This document shows, piece after piece, positions 19,355-28,419 of a DNA stretch of 64,000 nucleotides; the first letter of the stretch is position 1, and each line of letters begins with the position of its first letter. The position numbers and the translations under genes are program-made. The stretch spans positions 310,001 to 374,000 of the forward strand of contig NZ_CP014310.1 of the NCBI RefSeq assembly GCF_001557535.2, written 5' to 3'. Origin of the DNA: Burkholderia sp. PAMC 26561. GTDB lineage: Bacteria > Pseudomonadota > Gammaproteobacteria > Burkholderiales > Burkholderiaceae. The notes under the pieces were generated by a model, which saw nothing but the letters and a program-made list of their open reading frames with translations, searched no databases and had not been told where the DNA came from.

Positions 19355-19484
19355 AAAATGGAGGAAATAAGGCCCAAATACGGGCGCAGTTCTCTTCTTA
19401 CCTTCGAATTTGTTCGTCAATTAACAATTGCAGCATGCGTCGTCCTTAATGCGGACCGCAGACGCATTGATCAGCGTTTCCATA

Positions 19485-19914
19485 AGGCCCGTCATAATTT
19501 CAGTAATCTCTTATTTGGATAAAAAAGAAAAATGAAAGAATCAGCGCAGAAGACGCTGCGTGTTAAGCGGAATGCGTTGCGGGTCCGGGTCGGGCGCCCG
19601 GCGCCCACGATTAGCGCACTTGCAACCGCAAGATGATCAGTGGTGGACTTGATAAACAACCGTCGTGAACTGCCCTTAGATACGCGTCGAAACCACCCGC
19701 AGCACGCGTTATCGGCGTCAGATCGCGCTCGAATTTCCCCGCCATGTATCGCTGAAAGTTGCAGATCTAGCAAAGCTGTTTTCGGTTTCCCGCCCAACCG
19801 TGTACTGGACTCTCGCTCATCAGCCAGAAGGGACATAGCGCGGCCTCGACAGGACATTGCCCTCGAACTCTACGTCAGGTGAGTTCGCCGGACTTAACTG
19901 ACTTCCCTGTTTAA
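19485..19914 (+). other. Degenerate region with a helix-turn-helix fragment
   Basis: On the plus strand 19701-19845 reads as the end of a DNA-binding protein (LKVADLAKLFSVSRPTVYW, then a stop), like the C-terminal helix-turn-helix of a resolvase or invertase. An upstream frame from 19532 contains VGRPAPTISALA. The two are not in one frame, so this may be a decayed recombinase. Nothing else is recognisable. Confidence 0.3.
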
Positions 19915-20584
19915 TTGCTCCCCAGACCCCTACCTCCGCCGTCAACACGACGGACGATGTGGTGAACGTGCCAGCCTGCGTCTTTGGTTATGCGTTGTTC
20001 GCAGACACAGCAGATGCCTTATTGAGCAGGCCAAAGCCGAATCAACTTCTTCCGACCCATGAGCGAGTTGAACATCTTGAAACCTTGACGATCTTCGAAG
20101 TAACCTTCCCAAGCCGGGTGAAAGGGATCGCCTCTGCTTTGATTTTAATGTGCCGCCGGATGGGTATCTCTGCCGCATAACGAAGCGTCGTCACGGTTGG
20201 CTTGCCATCTGGGCGTTACTCACCCGTTTGCGCAGCAAAGATCCAATCCCGTTTTCCAATGCATCGAAATAACGATGCTTGATCCATCGACGTCCCTTGT
20301 TGGGATGCCAGCGACAGCACCATTGCCACACCGCCCGCCATATCTCTGAATCGACGCGCGCGTAGACTCTCTTGGAGACGAAATGTCGATGATAGTCCGC
20401 CCATCCTTTGGTCACCGGGTTTAGCAGGCCAATCAGGTTCTGTTGCTTGGCCGTCCGGTTTTCATTGATGATCGAGCGAATTTTCCTCAGAAACGCATGA
20501 CCGTTCTTCTTCGATGGCTTGATAAGCAGCTTGTTACGATACTTCCGAACGTTCTGCCCCAGAAAGTCGAACCCCTTCGAGTGC
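19915..20584 (-). pseudogene. Group II intron maturase fragment with HNH domain
   Basis: It begins mid-protein at GFDFLGQNVRKYRNKLL, continues through domain X (KGWADYHRHFVSKRVYAR) and, after a frameshift near 20200, through FKMFNSLMGRKKLIRLWPAQ, then an in-frame TAA, then the endonuclease motif GICCVCEQRITKDAGWHVHH. The N-terminal RT domain is absent; IS30-b abuts the 5-prime side. It differs from the maturase at 17321, which lacks the HNH part, so it came from another intron. Confidence 0.8.
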
Positions 20585-21680
20585 GGTCTCAAGTCGAAGT
20601 GCAACAGCTAGGTTAATGTTTAGATGACGTTGCTAGATCCGCTGCTTGTAGCGTCGCGGCGAATACCTCGAAGGGAGAATGAAACGCATGTGTGGAACGA
20701 GGTCGGTTGTTCAAGCTGTCGGCAATGATGTCGAGGTCTGCCTGACTATGCACGGAAAGATCGGTGCCTTTGGGCAAATACTCGCGCAACAGGCCATTGG
20801 TATTTTCACAAGTTCCGCGCTGCCACGGGCTATGTGGATCGCAAAATTAGACGTTCACGCCAGTTTGAGCGGCAAGTTCTTGATGTCGTGAGAGTTCACG
20901 CCCCTGGTCGTAAGTGAAGCTTTGACGCAAGTGTTCGGGAATCGAGTTGAGCTTGGCCGAGAAGCCGGCCAGCGCAGATTCGGCTGTGGCATCGTGCATC
21001 TTGGCCAGCAGTACCAGACGGCTGGTCCTCTCCACCAACACGCCAACTGAGGAGCGATTGCCTTCGCCTTTGATGAAGTCGCCCTCCCAGTGCCCGGGCA
21101 TAACGCGATCCTCGACTTCAGGTGGGCGCACGTGAATGCTGACCATATTGGGAATTTGCCAGCGGCGATCATTACCCCGCGTGCGCGACATACGGGCGCG
21201 GTGAGCACGACGCAAACAAGCAATGAGTTGGCGCCGTAATTCTCCGCTTGGGTGAGCGTAGATGGTCGTGTAAATCGTTTCGTGCGAGACCTGCAAAGTT
21301 GGATCGGTCGGAAACATACGCTTGAGAACTCCAGAGATTTGCTGAGGTGACCAACGCCACTCGAGCAGCGTGAGGACGACCCTCCAGCAGGCGCTGTGAG
21401 GCCCAAGCTTGGGCGTGGTGACCGTGTCCGCTCGTCGGGCCGAACTGAGCGCGTGCGCCGCCGCTGGGAAATAACCGAGCACAGAGCTATTGCGCCTCAG
21501 TTCACGGCTGAGGGTAGAGGCTGAGCGTCCGAGTATGCGGGCCATGGCCCGGATACTCGAGCCCCGTTGACGCAGGCTTGCGATCTCTAGACGCTCCTCG
21601 GCTTGCAACTGCTCGTACTGATTCGCTTTGTGCATTACAACACCTTATACGCTTTGGTGTTGCGCTTCAGTTTTGAGCCC
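20585..21680 (-). mobile_element. IS30-family element (IS30-b)
   Basis: About 1.1 kb with related ends (GGTCTCAAGTC...GAAGTGCAACA at the left; complement of GGGCTCAAAACTGAAGCGCAACA at the right). It sits against the truncated maturase fragment. No clear target duplication is visible. Confidence 0.8.
20613..21635 (-). pseudogene. IS30-family transposase with in-frame TAA
   Basis: A 341-codon frame equal in length to IS30-a. It reads normally to AAQTGVNV, then a TAA replaces the tyrosine codon of the conserved [12 protein letters not shown], and the frame continues [19 protein letters not shown] to the normal C-terminus. The stop lies before the catalytic glutamate, so the product is inactive unless read through. 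Confidence 0.88.
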
Positions 21681-22188
21681 GCCCGGCTTATCTCAACAGC
21701 GTGGTCTGCTACGCATCCGCAGTTCTGTTTTTCAGCGCGAGGCGAACTTGTCGAACGGCTGTTGTCAGGAAGAGCGAATGCCTCTTGACGACCTTCTAGA
21801 GACATTCGCAGTCCCCGATAACGGACTTTCGAACCTATCCGTTTTATCGCCAAAGGCAGGTTCTAAGTCAGCGCAAACTATCCGCGAGCCGGATCCATTG
21901 AACGCGTCACTTGGCGGCTGGGTCGCCCGAACTGTTTTCGTGGGACATGCCCGCGCGAGTCGCAAAGCGACGCCGTCGCAACTCGCTTTCCGGCATAAGT
22001 GTCGCCCTCGGCGAAAACACCCACCAAGCCGTTCGGCATCCGCAGTTGTCAAGGTTTCCCCAATTAACGCTCGCCGACCATTCCCCACGGGAATGACTGT
22101 TATGAACGCGGGCCGCCTTCTTATTTCCGGATCGCTAAGACACTATCAGCCATACGCAATCCAGCGTCTTACCCACCGGAACAAAAAA
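21681..22188. other. No supported gene; leader of the peroxidase cluster
   Basis: The frame of the next gene is open leftwards through this stretch, but the sequence before 22189 lacks family similarity. I see no other gene. A promoter for the downstream cluster is expected here but not identified. Confidence 0.4.
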
Positions 22189-22755
22189 ATGACCGACTTC
22201 ACCGTATATACGAACGCAAGCGCTCCGGCAGCATCGAAACCCGTTCTTGACGCTGTCAAGGGCGCGTTCGGCTTCGTTCCGAACCTGCAAGCGAACATGG
22301 CCGAATCACCGGAACTTCTCGCCGGTTACTCCGCGCTGTGGGACCTGTTTTCTAAAAGCACGCTGACGCCGCATGAACAGCAAGTCGTGTATCTGACGTC
22401 TAACTTCGAGAACAACTGCCACTACTGCATGGCAGGGCACACCACGCTTGCCAAGATGATCAAGGTGGACGAAGGCGTCATCGCTGCGCTTCGCGCCGGC
22501 ACTGAAATCCCTGATGCAAAGCTCGAAGCGCTGCATCGCTTCACGACCCTTGTTGTTCGCGAACGCGGTTTTGTCGCCGATGCCGACGTCGCCACGTTCA
22601 TTTCAGCCGGATACACCCGTCAGAACGTGCTGGAAGTGGTACTCGGCGTGGCGACGAAGGTGATGAGCAACTACACGAACCACATTGTCCACACGAAGCT
22701 CGACGCGTTCATGGCAGGCAACGAGTGGACCAAGCCGGTTGCGGTCGCAGCCTGA
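22189..22755 (+). CDS. Carboxymuconolactone decarboxylase / AhpD-like peroxidase family protein
   Basis: 188-residue helical protein. It has the redox pair in NCHYCMAGHT (about residues 80-88), the CxxC-x3-H pattern of AhpD-type alkylhydroperoxidases, and the fold signature DLFSKSTLTPHEQQVVYL. It probably reduces peroxides, or acts as a disulfide reductant for the peroxiredoxin encoded 53 bases downstream. The ATG at 22189 was chosen because family similarity starts there. It is first gene of a stress-type cluster with a peroxiredoxin, an SDR and an ene-reductase. Confidence 0.85.
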   Translation: MTDFTVYTNASAPAASKPVLDAVKGAFGFVPNLQANMAESPELLAGYSALWDLFSKSTLTPHEQQVVYLTSNFENNCHYCMAGHTTLAKMIKVDEGVIAALRAGTEIPDAKLEALHRFTTLVVRERGFVADADVATFISAGYTRQNVLEVVLGVATKVMSNYTNHIVHTKLDAFMAGNEWTKPVAVAA

Positions 22756-22808
22756 TCTTCAAGCGCAGGAGCCCAGGCTCCCGCCGTCACTCAATTCAAG
22801 GAAAAGTG

Positions 22809-23483
22809 ATGTCCCTCCAAGCGAAACTCGACGCCTTCAAGGCGGACTTCAAGGCCGGTAAGGCCCCCTTCTTCGCCCCCGCGGAGATTCATCCGATCAT
22901 GGCTCGCGCCACGGCCGAGCTGATCGCTTCTGGCCAGGCCGGCCGTGCGTTAAAGGCAGGCGACGCCGCGCCCGAATTCACACTCTTGGATCCCGAAGGC
23001 AACCCGGTCTCATCAGTTCAACTGCTGGAGCAAGGGCCGCTCGTCATCAGTTTTTATCGTGGCGTATGGTGCCCGTACTGCAATCTCGAATTGCAGGCCC
23101 TCGAAGAAGCGCTGCCGGCATTCAAGGCGGTCGGTGCAAGCCTCGTCGCGATCTCGCCGCAGAACGCGGTTAACAGCCGTAAATCCGTTCGCACAAACAG
23201 CTTGAGCTTTCCAATCCTGAGCGACACACGTAACGACGTCGCCGCAGCCTTCGGTATCCGTTTCGCGTTGCCAGACTATCTGGTCGACCTGTACAAGCTG
23301 CTCAAGAACGACCTGCCGGCTTTCAACGGCGACGACAGCTGGACGCTACCCATGCCTGCTCGCTACGTAGTTGGCCAGGAAGGCACGATTCTGTATTCCG
23401 AAGTCAATCCTGACTACACGCATCGGCCGGAGCCGCAGGACATGTTGCCGGCGTTGCGTACCCGTGCTGGCGCGGCCCTCTGA
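22809..23483 (+). CDS. Peroxiredoxin-like thiol peroxidase (AhpC/TSA, thioredoxin fold)
   Basis: 224 residues. The redox site is GVWCPYCNLEL, with two cysteines as CxxC, preceded by the PLVISFYR strand; CxxC marks the peroxiredoxin-like 2 group rather than classic AhpC, whose active site is TFVCPTE. It probably reduces hydroperoxides in the cytosol. AAGGAA precedes the ATG. It lies 53 bases after the AhpD-like gene and 68 before the SDR gene, so the three are likely co-transcribed. Confidence 0.86.
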   Translation: MSLQAKLDAFKADFKAGKAPFFAPAEIHPIMARATAELIASGQAGRALKAGDAAPEFTLLDPEGNPVSSVQLLEQGPLVISFYRGVWCPYCNLELQALEEALPAFKAVGASLVAISPQNAVNSRKSVRTNSLSFPILSDTRNDVAAAFGIRFALPDYLVDLYKLLKNDLPAFNGDDSWTLPMPARYVVGQEGTILYSEVNPDYTHRPEPQDMLPALRTRAGAAL

Positions 23484-23551
23484 ACGAAGAGACAAGCGTA
23501 TTCGACGCTCGTGCCCATGAGCGTCGGACCATCTTTTAAAAAAGGGCGAAC

Positions 23552-24274
23552 ATGACATCCCGTACTTTCCTGATTACTGGCGCAAGCAAGGGCATTGGCC
23601 GGGCGTTGGCAGAGCGCCTTTCCCGCAACGGCCACACAGTTGTCGGCCTGGCGCGTCACGGGGATGAACCGAGCTTTCCCGGTGAGCTGATCCCCGTCGA
23701 CCTGTCGGATCACACTGCCACCGACAAAGCCTTGAAGCAACTGATCAGGCAGTACGAGTTCGATGGCTTGGTCAACAACGTCGGTCTCGTTCGCCCGCAA
23801 GCTTTGGGAAGCATTGAGCTTGATGATCTTGACGCAGTCCTTGCATTGAATCTGCATCCGGCGGTGCAGGCAGCGCAGGCGCTTCTCCCGCACATGCAGT
23901 CGCAGGGTTGGGGCCGCATCGTCAATATATCAAGCCTGACCGTGCTCGGCATGGTCGAACGTACAGCGTATGCGGCAGCAAAATCGGCGCTCGTCAGCTT
24001 CTCCCGATCATGGGCGCTGGAACTGGCGACAACGGGCATCACGGTCAACGCTGTATCGCCCGGTCCGACCGAGACAGAGCTGTTTCGCGTCAACAATCGT
24101 CCGGGAAGCGCCGGTGAACGCCGATACCTTGCGTCAGTTCCAATGAATCGATTCGGCAAGCCCGATGAGATCGCCGCGACCATCGAATTTCTTTTGTCCG
24201 ACGATGCGGCCTTCATGACCGGTCAAACATTGTATGTGGATGGCGGCGCATCGATCGGCAAGGCGCTCGTCTGA
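23552..24274 (+). CDS. Short-chain dehydrogenase/reductase (SDR)
   Basis: 240-residue classical SDR oxidoreductase. Seen are the NAD(P) motif TGASKGIG at residues 9-16, NNVG, the catalytic serine in NISSLTVLG, the YAAAK Tyr-Lys pair and the C-terminal GQTLYVDGGAS. Substrate unknown; by context it would act on carbonyl compounds with the ene-reductase of the same locus. GGGCG-rich leader with AAAGGGC before the ATG. Confidence 0.9.
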   Translation: MTSRTFLITGASKGIGRALAERLSRNGHTVVGLARHGDEPSFPGELIPVDLSDHTATDKALKQLIRQYEFDGLVNNVGLVRPQALGSIELDDLDAVLALNLHPAVQAAQALLPHMQSQGWGRIVNISSLTVLGMVERTAYAAAKSALVSFSRSWALELATTGITVNAVSPGPTETELFRVNNRPGSAGERRYLASVPMNRFGKPDEIAATIEFLLSDDAAFMTGQTLYVDGGASIGKALV

Positions 24275-24406
24275 GGCTCGCTGAATCGCTGAAATCAACG
24301 CCGATTTTAGATGCAAGCAAGCGCTAACCATTTTCGGCCATCACGCTAGGCTTGATCACCGACGCACGGCAAGGCGAAGGTATCCTACAGTGACCTAGGC
24401 AATAGC

Positions 24407-25291
24407 CTATTCGGCGAGTGTAGCCTCGACAAAAGCGACGAACGCTCGCGCCTTGGCGCTAACGACTCGCCCCGTCGGAAAAACCGCCCATAAATCCACG
24501 GGCGGCAATTCCCAGTCCTCAAGAACAGCAGTCACCGCGCCGCTTGCCAACTCGGGCGCGAACATCCATTCGGACGTAATCGCGACGCCCATATCGGCGA
24601 GCACCGCCGCGCGTACGCCTTCGGCCGCATTCACGTGCATGCGTCCCGAAACGGCCACCGCCACTTCCGACGCATCGCGCTTGAACGACCATGCCGTCCC
24701 GCCACCGCGTTGTTCATACACGATGGCCTGATGTGCGATCAGGTCCGCGGGCACCACGGGCGTTCCGGCTTCGTCGAAGTAAGCCTGCGTGCCGACAACA
24801 TGGCGCCGGCTTTGTCCCACCTTTTTCGCGGTCATGCTCGAATCCGCGAGCGCACCCATGCGCAGCGCCACGTCGATACCTTCTTCCATCAGGTCGACGT
24901 TTCGGTCATCAAGGATCACTTCGATGGTTAGACCAGGATGCGCTGACAAGAAACTCTTCATGGAAGGGACAATATGCAGCCGCGCAAACGTCACAGCCGC
25001 ACAAATGCGCAGACGCCCCGACAGGCTTGCGCCTGAGCCACGTGCCGCATTCTCCGCTTCATCCGCTTCTTCTATTGCCCGTTTAGCGCGCTCGTAGAAC
25101 TGCTGGCCAGCATCCGTCGGCGACAATCCGCGCGTCGAACGCAGCAGCAAACGCACGCCGAGCCGGTCCTCGAGCTGCGCGATCGACTTCGACACCGCCG
25201 GTTGCCCGACGTTGAGCCGCCGTGCGCCGCCTGAGAACGATCCCGCCTCGATCACAGTTACGAATGTTTCCATCGCTGTCAGTCTGTCCAT
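24407..25291 (-). CDS. LysR-family transcriptional regulator
   Basis: 294 residues with an N-terminal winged helix (MDRLTAMETFVTVIEAGSF, LNVGQPAVSKSIAQLEDRLG) and a periplasmic-binding-protein-like sensor domain. The start at 25291 follows AAAGAGG; an ATG 13 codons upstream lacks a site. It is divergent from the ene-reductase gene (167-base gap) and convergent with the SDR operon, so it most likely controls the ene-reductase gene and perhaps the peroxidase cluster in response to an electrophile or redox signal. Confidence 0.9.
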   Translation of the reverse strand: MDRLTAMETFVTVIEAGSFSGGARRLNVGQPAVSKSIAQLEDRLGVRLLLRSTRGLSPTDAGQQFYERAKRAIEEADEAENAARGSGASLSGRLRICAAVTFARLHIVPSMKSFLSAHPGLTIEVILDDRNVDLMEEGIDVALRMGALADSSMTAKKVGQSRRHVVGTQAYFDEAGTPVVPADLIAHQAIVYEQRGGGTAWSFKRDASEVAVAVSGRMHVNAAEGVRAAVLADMGVAITSEWMFAPELASGAVTAVLEDWELPPVDLWAVFPTGRVVSAKARAFVAFVEATLAE

Positions 25292-25457
25292 GCTGTTCCT
25301 CTTTCGATGATGTGCGTGCGCTTGTGACACCAGCTTGTGAGGCTATTCCCTCCGGGAATGAATGATATCGCCGCTACCGGTCTGCCGCTCGAAGGATTTG
25401 ACGCCCATAGTCCGTTCACCGAAGGACAACTCTTCAGCACTTACCAGGAAGCCTGTC

Positions 25458-26564
25458 ATGAACTCACTCTTTTCAGCCGCTGCAATTGGCCCGTATTCGC
25501 TCAAGCATCGTGTCGTGATGGCGCCGCTCACACGCATGCGTTCAAGCGATGGCAACGTCCCTAATGACCTGATGGCAGCGTATTACGCTCAGCGTACGAC
25601 CGATGGCGGCCTGATCGTCTCGGAAGCAACGCCCGTCTCACCGCGCGGATATGGCTACGCAAAGGCGCCGGGCATCTATACCCAGGCGCAAGTGGATGGC
25701 TGGCGAAAGGTCACTGACGCCGTTCATGCAAAGGGCGGCCTGATCTTCCTGCAACTCTGGCACGTGGGTCGCCAATCGCATCCGTTGCTGCAACCGAATG
25801 GCGCGGCGCCCGTGTCATCGTCAGCGCTGCAAGCGGAGGGCGACGCGTATGCGGAAAGCGGTCCCGTGCCGTTCTCCATGCCCCGAGCACTGGAAACGCA
25901 CGAAATCGCCGGCGTTATCGATGAATTCCGTCAAGGTGCCCAGCGCGCTCGAGAAGCCGGCTTCGATGGCGTCGAGATCCACGGCGCAAACGGTTACTTG
26001 CCCGACCAGTTCCTGCAGGACGGCACCAACTTGCGCACCGACATCTACGGCGGCCCTATTGAGAACCGCGCGCGCTTTCTGCTCGAGATTACCGAAGCCG
26101 CCGTGGCAGAGTGGGGACCGGGGCGCGTCGGCGTGCGCATCGGCCCGAGCGGAACCTATGGCTCCATGCACGACAGTAACCCGCAAGCGACCTTTGGTTA
26201 TGTCGCAGACGAGTTGAACCGCTTCGGGCTCGCGTACCTTCATATTGTTGAGCCGCGCATCAGGGGCACCGAAACCGTCAAGGCCGATGTGCCGCCGCTC
26301 GCCGCCCAACATCTGCGCAAGCGCTTTCACGGCACGATCATCGCGGCGGGCGGCTTCGACCGGGCCAGTGCCGAGGCGATTGTGCGCAACGGCGACGCGG
26401 ACTTCGTCGCTTTCGGCCGCCACTTCATCTCGAACCCTGACCTGCCGGCGCGGTTGCGCGATGACCTTCCGCTCACGCCGTACGATCGCACCACCTTCTA
26501 CGGCGGCGATGCGCGCGGCTATATCGACTACCCAATCGCCGTCACCGAAACCGACGCAGCCTGA
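25458..26564 (+). CDS. Old yellow enzyme, FMN-dependent alkene reductase (NemA/XenA-like)
   Basis: 368-residue TIM-barrel flavoenzyme that reduces activated C=C bonds and some nitro compounds with NAD(P)H. Family signatures include MAPLTRMRSSDGNVPN, the LQLWHVGRQSHP stretch, the substrate-binding HGANGYLPDQFLQDG, and the C-terminal FMN phosphate site FGRHFISNPDL. The ATG at 25458 has AGGAAG upstream. Divergent from a LysR gene, a common arrangement for inducible ene-reductases that answer electrophiles. Confidence 0.93.
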   Translation: MNSLFSAAAIGPYSLKHRVVMAPLTRMRSSDGNVPNDLMAAYYAQRTTDGGLIVSEATPVSPRGYGYAKAPGIYTQAQVDGWRKVTDAVHAKGGLIFLQLWHVGRQSHPLLQPNGAAPVSSSALQAEGDAYAESGPVPFSMPRALETHEIAGVIDEFRQGAQRAREAGFDGVEIHGANGYLPDQFLQDGTNLRTDIYGGPIENRARFLLEITEAAVAEWGPGRVGVRIGPSGTYGSMHDSNPQATFGYVADELNRFGLAYLHIVEPRIRGTETVKADVPPLAAQHLRKRFHGTIIAAGGFDRASAEAIVRNGDADFVAFGRHFISNPDLPARLRDDLPLTPYDRTTFYGGDARGYIDYPIAVTETDAA

Positions 26565-26579
26565 CCCACGAGGTCCCCC

Positions 26580-26927
26580 ATGACCACGCACCCGCGTTAT
26601 CCCGCCCTGACGCTCGCGGTGCTCGCGACCGCCCAGTTCTTCATCGCGGTGAATTACAACATTGTGTATGTCGGGTTGCCTTCGATTGGAAAGCAGCTTG
26701 GCCTTTTTCCGCATCACCTGCAATGGGTGGTGAGCGCCTACGCCCTGGCGTTAGGTGGCCTGTTGCTACTCGGCGGCAGACTCGGCGATGCGTTTGGCCG
26801 GCGTCGCGCGTTTATCGCAGCACTGCCGTTGTATGGTGGTGCATTGCTCGCGGGCGGCTTGCCGGTACGCCGCTCGTCTTGATCGCGTCGCGTGCGGTGC
26901 AGGGACTGGGTGGAGCGCTCCTCTTTC
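26580..26927 (+). pseudogene. MFS transporter, N-terminal fragment, frameshifted
   Basis: Starts 15 bases after the ene-reductase gene with FFIAVNYNIVYVGLPSIGKQ and motif A (LLGGRLGDAFGRRRAF) of a DHA2-type drug exporter. A frameshift near 26866 moves GTPLVLIASRAVQGLGGALLF to another frame, and the gene is cut off at about 26927, where an SDR fragment begins. Only about four membrane spans remain. Confidence 0.8.
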
Positions 26928-27024
26928 TGTGCCGACGTGCGCCATGAAGCGGATGTCGAGCGTCTGGTCGCTTTCACCATCGAGCGCCTTGGGCGCATTG
27001 ATGCCGCCATCAACAACGCGAGCA
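26928..27024 (+). pseudogene. SDR dehydrogenase internal fragment
   Basis: Reads CADVRHEADVERLVAFTIE and GRIDAAINNASTEG, the middle of a short-chain dehydrogenase around the NNAG motif. Both ends are missing: it is fused to the MFS fragment on the left and runs into an IS110 fragment on the right. Such a join implies a deletion, probably mediated by mobile elements. Confidence 0.75.
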
Positions 27025-27318
27025 CCGAAGGACCCGTTCGCCTGCTTTCCTTGGAATAAGAGACGGTGCGACAACCTGGCAATCCCAGCCGAGGTCACTG
27101 AGCTGCCGTTGGATTCCATATCCGCATGGGCCTGCCTCATAGCAAAACGAGAGATGCGCGTCTCCTTTTCTCAACTGCCGAACCAGCTTTTCGATCGCCT
27201 CCGGTGTGTTGGCAATCTCCCCAACATAGCGAACTTCACCTCCGTTCGCATCGGCTACAGAAACCGCAATCGTCGCCTTGTGAACATCCATCCCAACGAA
27301 CTTGCTAAACTTCTTCAC
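27025..27318 (-). pseudogene. IS110-family transposase, N-terminal fragment
   Basis: Begins KKFSKFVGMDVHKATIAVSV, the DEDD start of IS110 transposases, and continues to SLIPRKAGERV, where family proteins go on to the second acidic motif; the remaining two thirds is missing. About 95 bases of the element's left noncoding end remain up to about 27413. It is a different lineage from the IS1111-type copies elsewhere in the window. Confidence 0.82.
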
Positions 27319-27416
27319 GACCTGCTCTCCTCAATTGCGGCTCTGAGCCTTCGGTTCTTCGGAGCCTCAAGCTTAACCCGCGTCGCTTGAGGTACAGCAG
27401 GTCCAATACATTGTGT

Positions 27417-28319
27417 CTAGATCATTACACACAAATCAATTTGTTTGCGCAACCACGCATGACCGGGGTCTTCGTTGAAGCGCGGATGCCAAGTCGCGTA
27501 CAACCGAAATTTATTGACCTCGAACGGAAGTGGCGTGGATAACAGCGACCCGGCGTAGCGCGCGAGAAAAAGTGCCGGCAGGGTACACACTAGGTCGGTG
27601 GTCTGCAGAATCAGCGGCACCAAACTATAGTATTGGACCGACATCCCAACGCGGCGCGCATAGCCTAGTTCCTTCAGCAAGTCGTCTATTGCACTGCGAA
27701 AGCTGCCGCCGTCGCCGGAGACGATCACATGCGTCAACGCGGCGTATTCTTCTAGCGAAGGTGGTTCGGTGCCACGTGGATGATCCTTGCGCTGTGCCAT
27801 CCTGAACTCTTCCTGGAGCAACGGCACGTGCGACGCGCTCGGAAGCACGCGCGATACAAGCGCCACGTCGATCTCACCGCTCTCAATTTGCTCGGGAAGT
27901 CGGTTGAAATCAATAGTGCGAAACGCAAGCCGTATCCCTGCATAACCCGCCTCTCCGATCATCCGGATTAACGGCGGTGCGACGATGGCGCTGGCATTGT
28001 CATTGGCCCCCACTGTAAATACCCGTTGCGCGGAGACTGGATCAAAGCCGGGCTCGGTACTAATCACGCGTTCGAGCGCTTGCAAGGCCTGACGTAGCGG
28101 CTCCCTCAAATGATCCGCACGCGGCGTGAGCACCATGCCCTTGCCCGGTGTGCCCGGCAGAAGCAAAGAGTCGCCAAAGATGTCGCGGAGGGTCGCCAGC
28201 TGTGCCGACAAGGCGGGCTGGCTGATCCCCAGTCGGGCCGCTGCGCGCGTCACGTTCTTTTCGTCGAGGATGACGCTCAGGGAAGCAAGCAGGGCTAGGT
28301 TATACCGTGTGATATTCAT
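27417..28319 (-). CDS. LysR-family transcriptional regulator
   Basis: 300 residues: N-terminal winged helix (NLALLASLSVILDEKNVTRAA, ISQPALSAQLATLRDIFGD) typical of the NodD/PcpR-like branch, followed by the effector-binding domain (VFTVGANDNASAIVAPPL, then VALVSRVLPS). It is divergent from the MHS transporter gene at 28420 with a 100-base shared gap, so it likely activates that transporter and the two hydrolase genes downstream. Confidence 0.9.
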   Translation of the reverse strand: MNITRYNLALLASLSVILDEKNVTRAAARLGISQPALSAQLATLRDIFGDSLLLPGTPGKGMVLTPRADHLREPLRQALQALERVISTEPGFDPVSAQRVFTVGANDNASAIVAPPLIRMIGEAGYAGIRLAFRTIDFNRLPEQIESGEIDVALVSRVLPSASHVPLLQEEFRMAQRKDHPRGTEPPSLEEYAALTHVIVSGDGGSFRSAIDDLLKELGYARRVGMSVQYYSLVPLILQTTDLVCTLPALFLARYAGSLLSTPLPFEVNKFRLYATWHPRFNEDPGHAWLRKQIDLCVMI

Positions 28320-28419
28320 GCCGGTTATGCCCCCATCATGACTTTCGATTTCTCTGAAAAAAAATAGCTAGTTAGCATCGGCCCCACATTGAAACAGAAT
28401 TTGAGACAGGAGGATACAA

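Larger units (their letters stand above)
16081..19482 (+). mobile_element. IS5-family element carrying a group II intron
   Basis: Terminal inverted repeats GGAAACRCTGATYAAT lie at 16081-16096 and, complemented, near 19467-19482. Flanks are CTAA on the left and ATAA on the right, so a short TAA duplication is possible. Without the intron the element would be about 1.2 kb, normal for the family. Confidence 0.8.

Noticed and set aside
19492..19857. 121-codon minus-strand frame
   Set aside because: No motif or start signal, and the opposite strand gives a more sensible helix-turn-helix fragment.
13424..21680. IS30-a and IS30-b as ends of a composite transposon
   Set aside because: The two copies are diverged, in opposite orientation, and each has its own context; no shared outer duplication is visible.
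21628..22188. Long N-terminal extension of the AhpD-like gene
   Set aside because: Similarity to the family starts at 22189; the extension is Ser/Arg-rich and covers the IS30-b end, so it is only an open upstream frame.
25821..26723. 300-codon open frame on the minus strand
   Set aside because: Antisense to the ene-reductase gene and extending over its end; composition is typical of a shadow frame.
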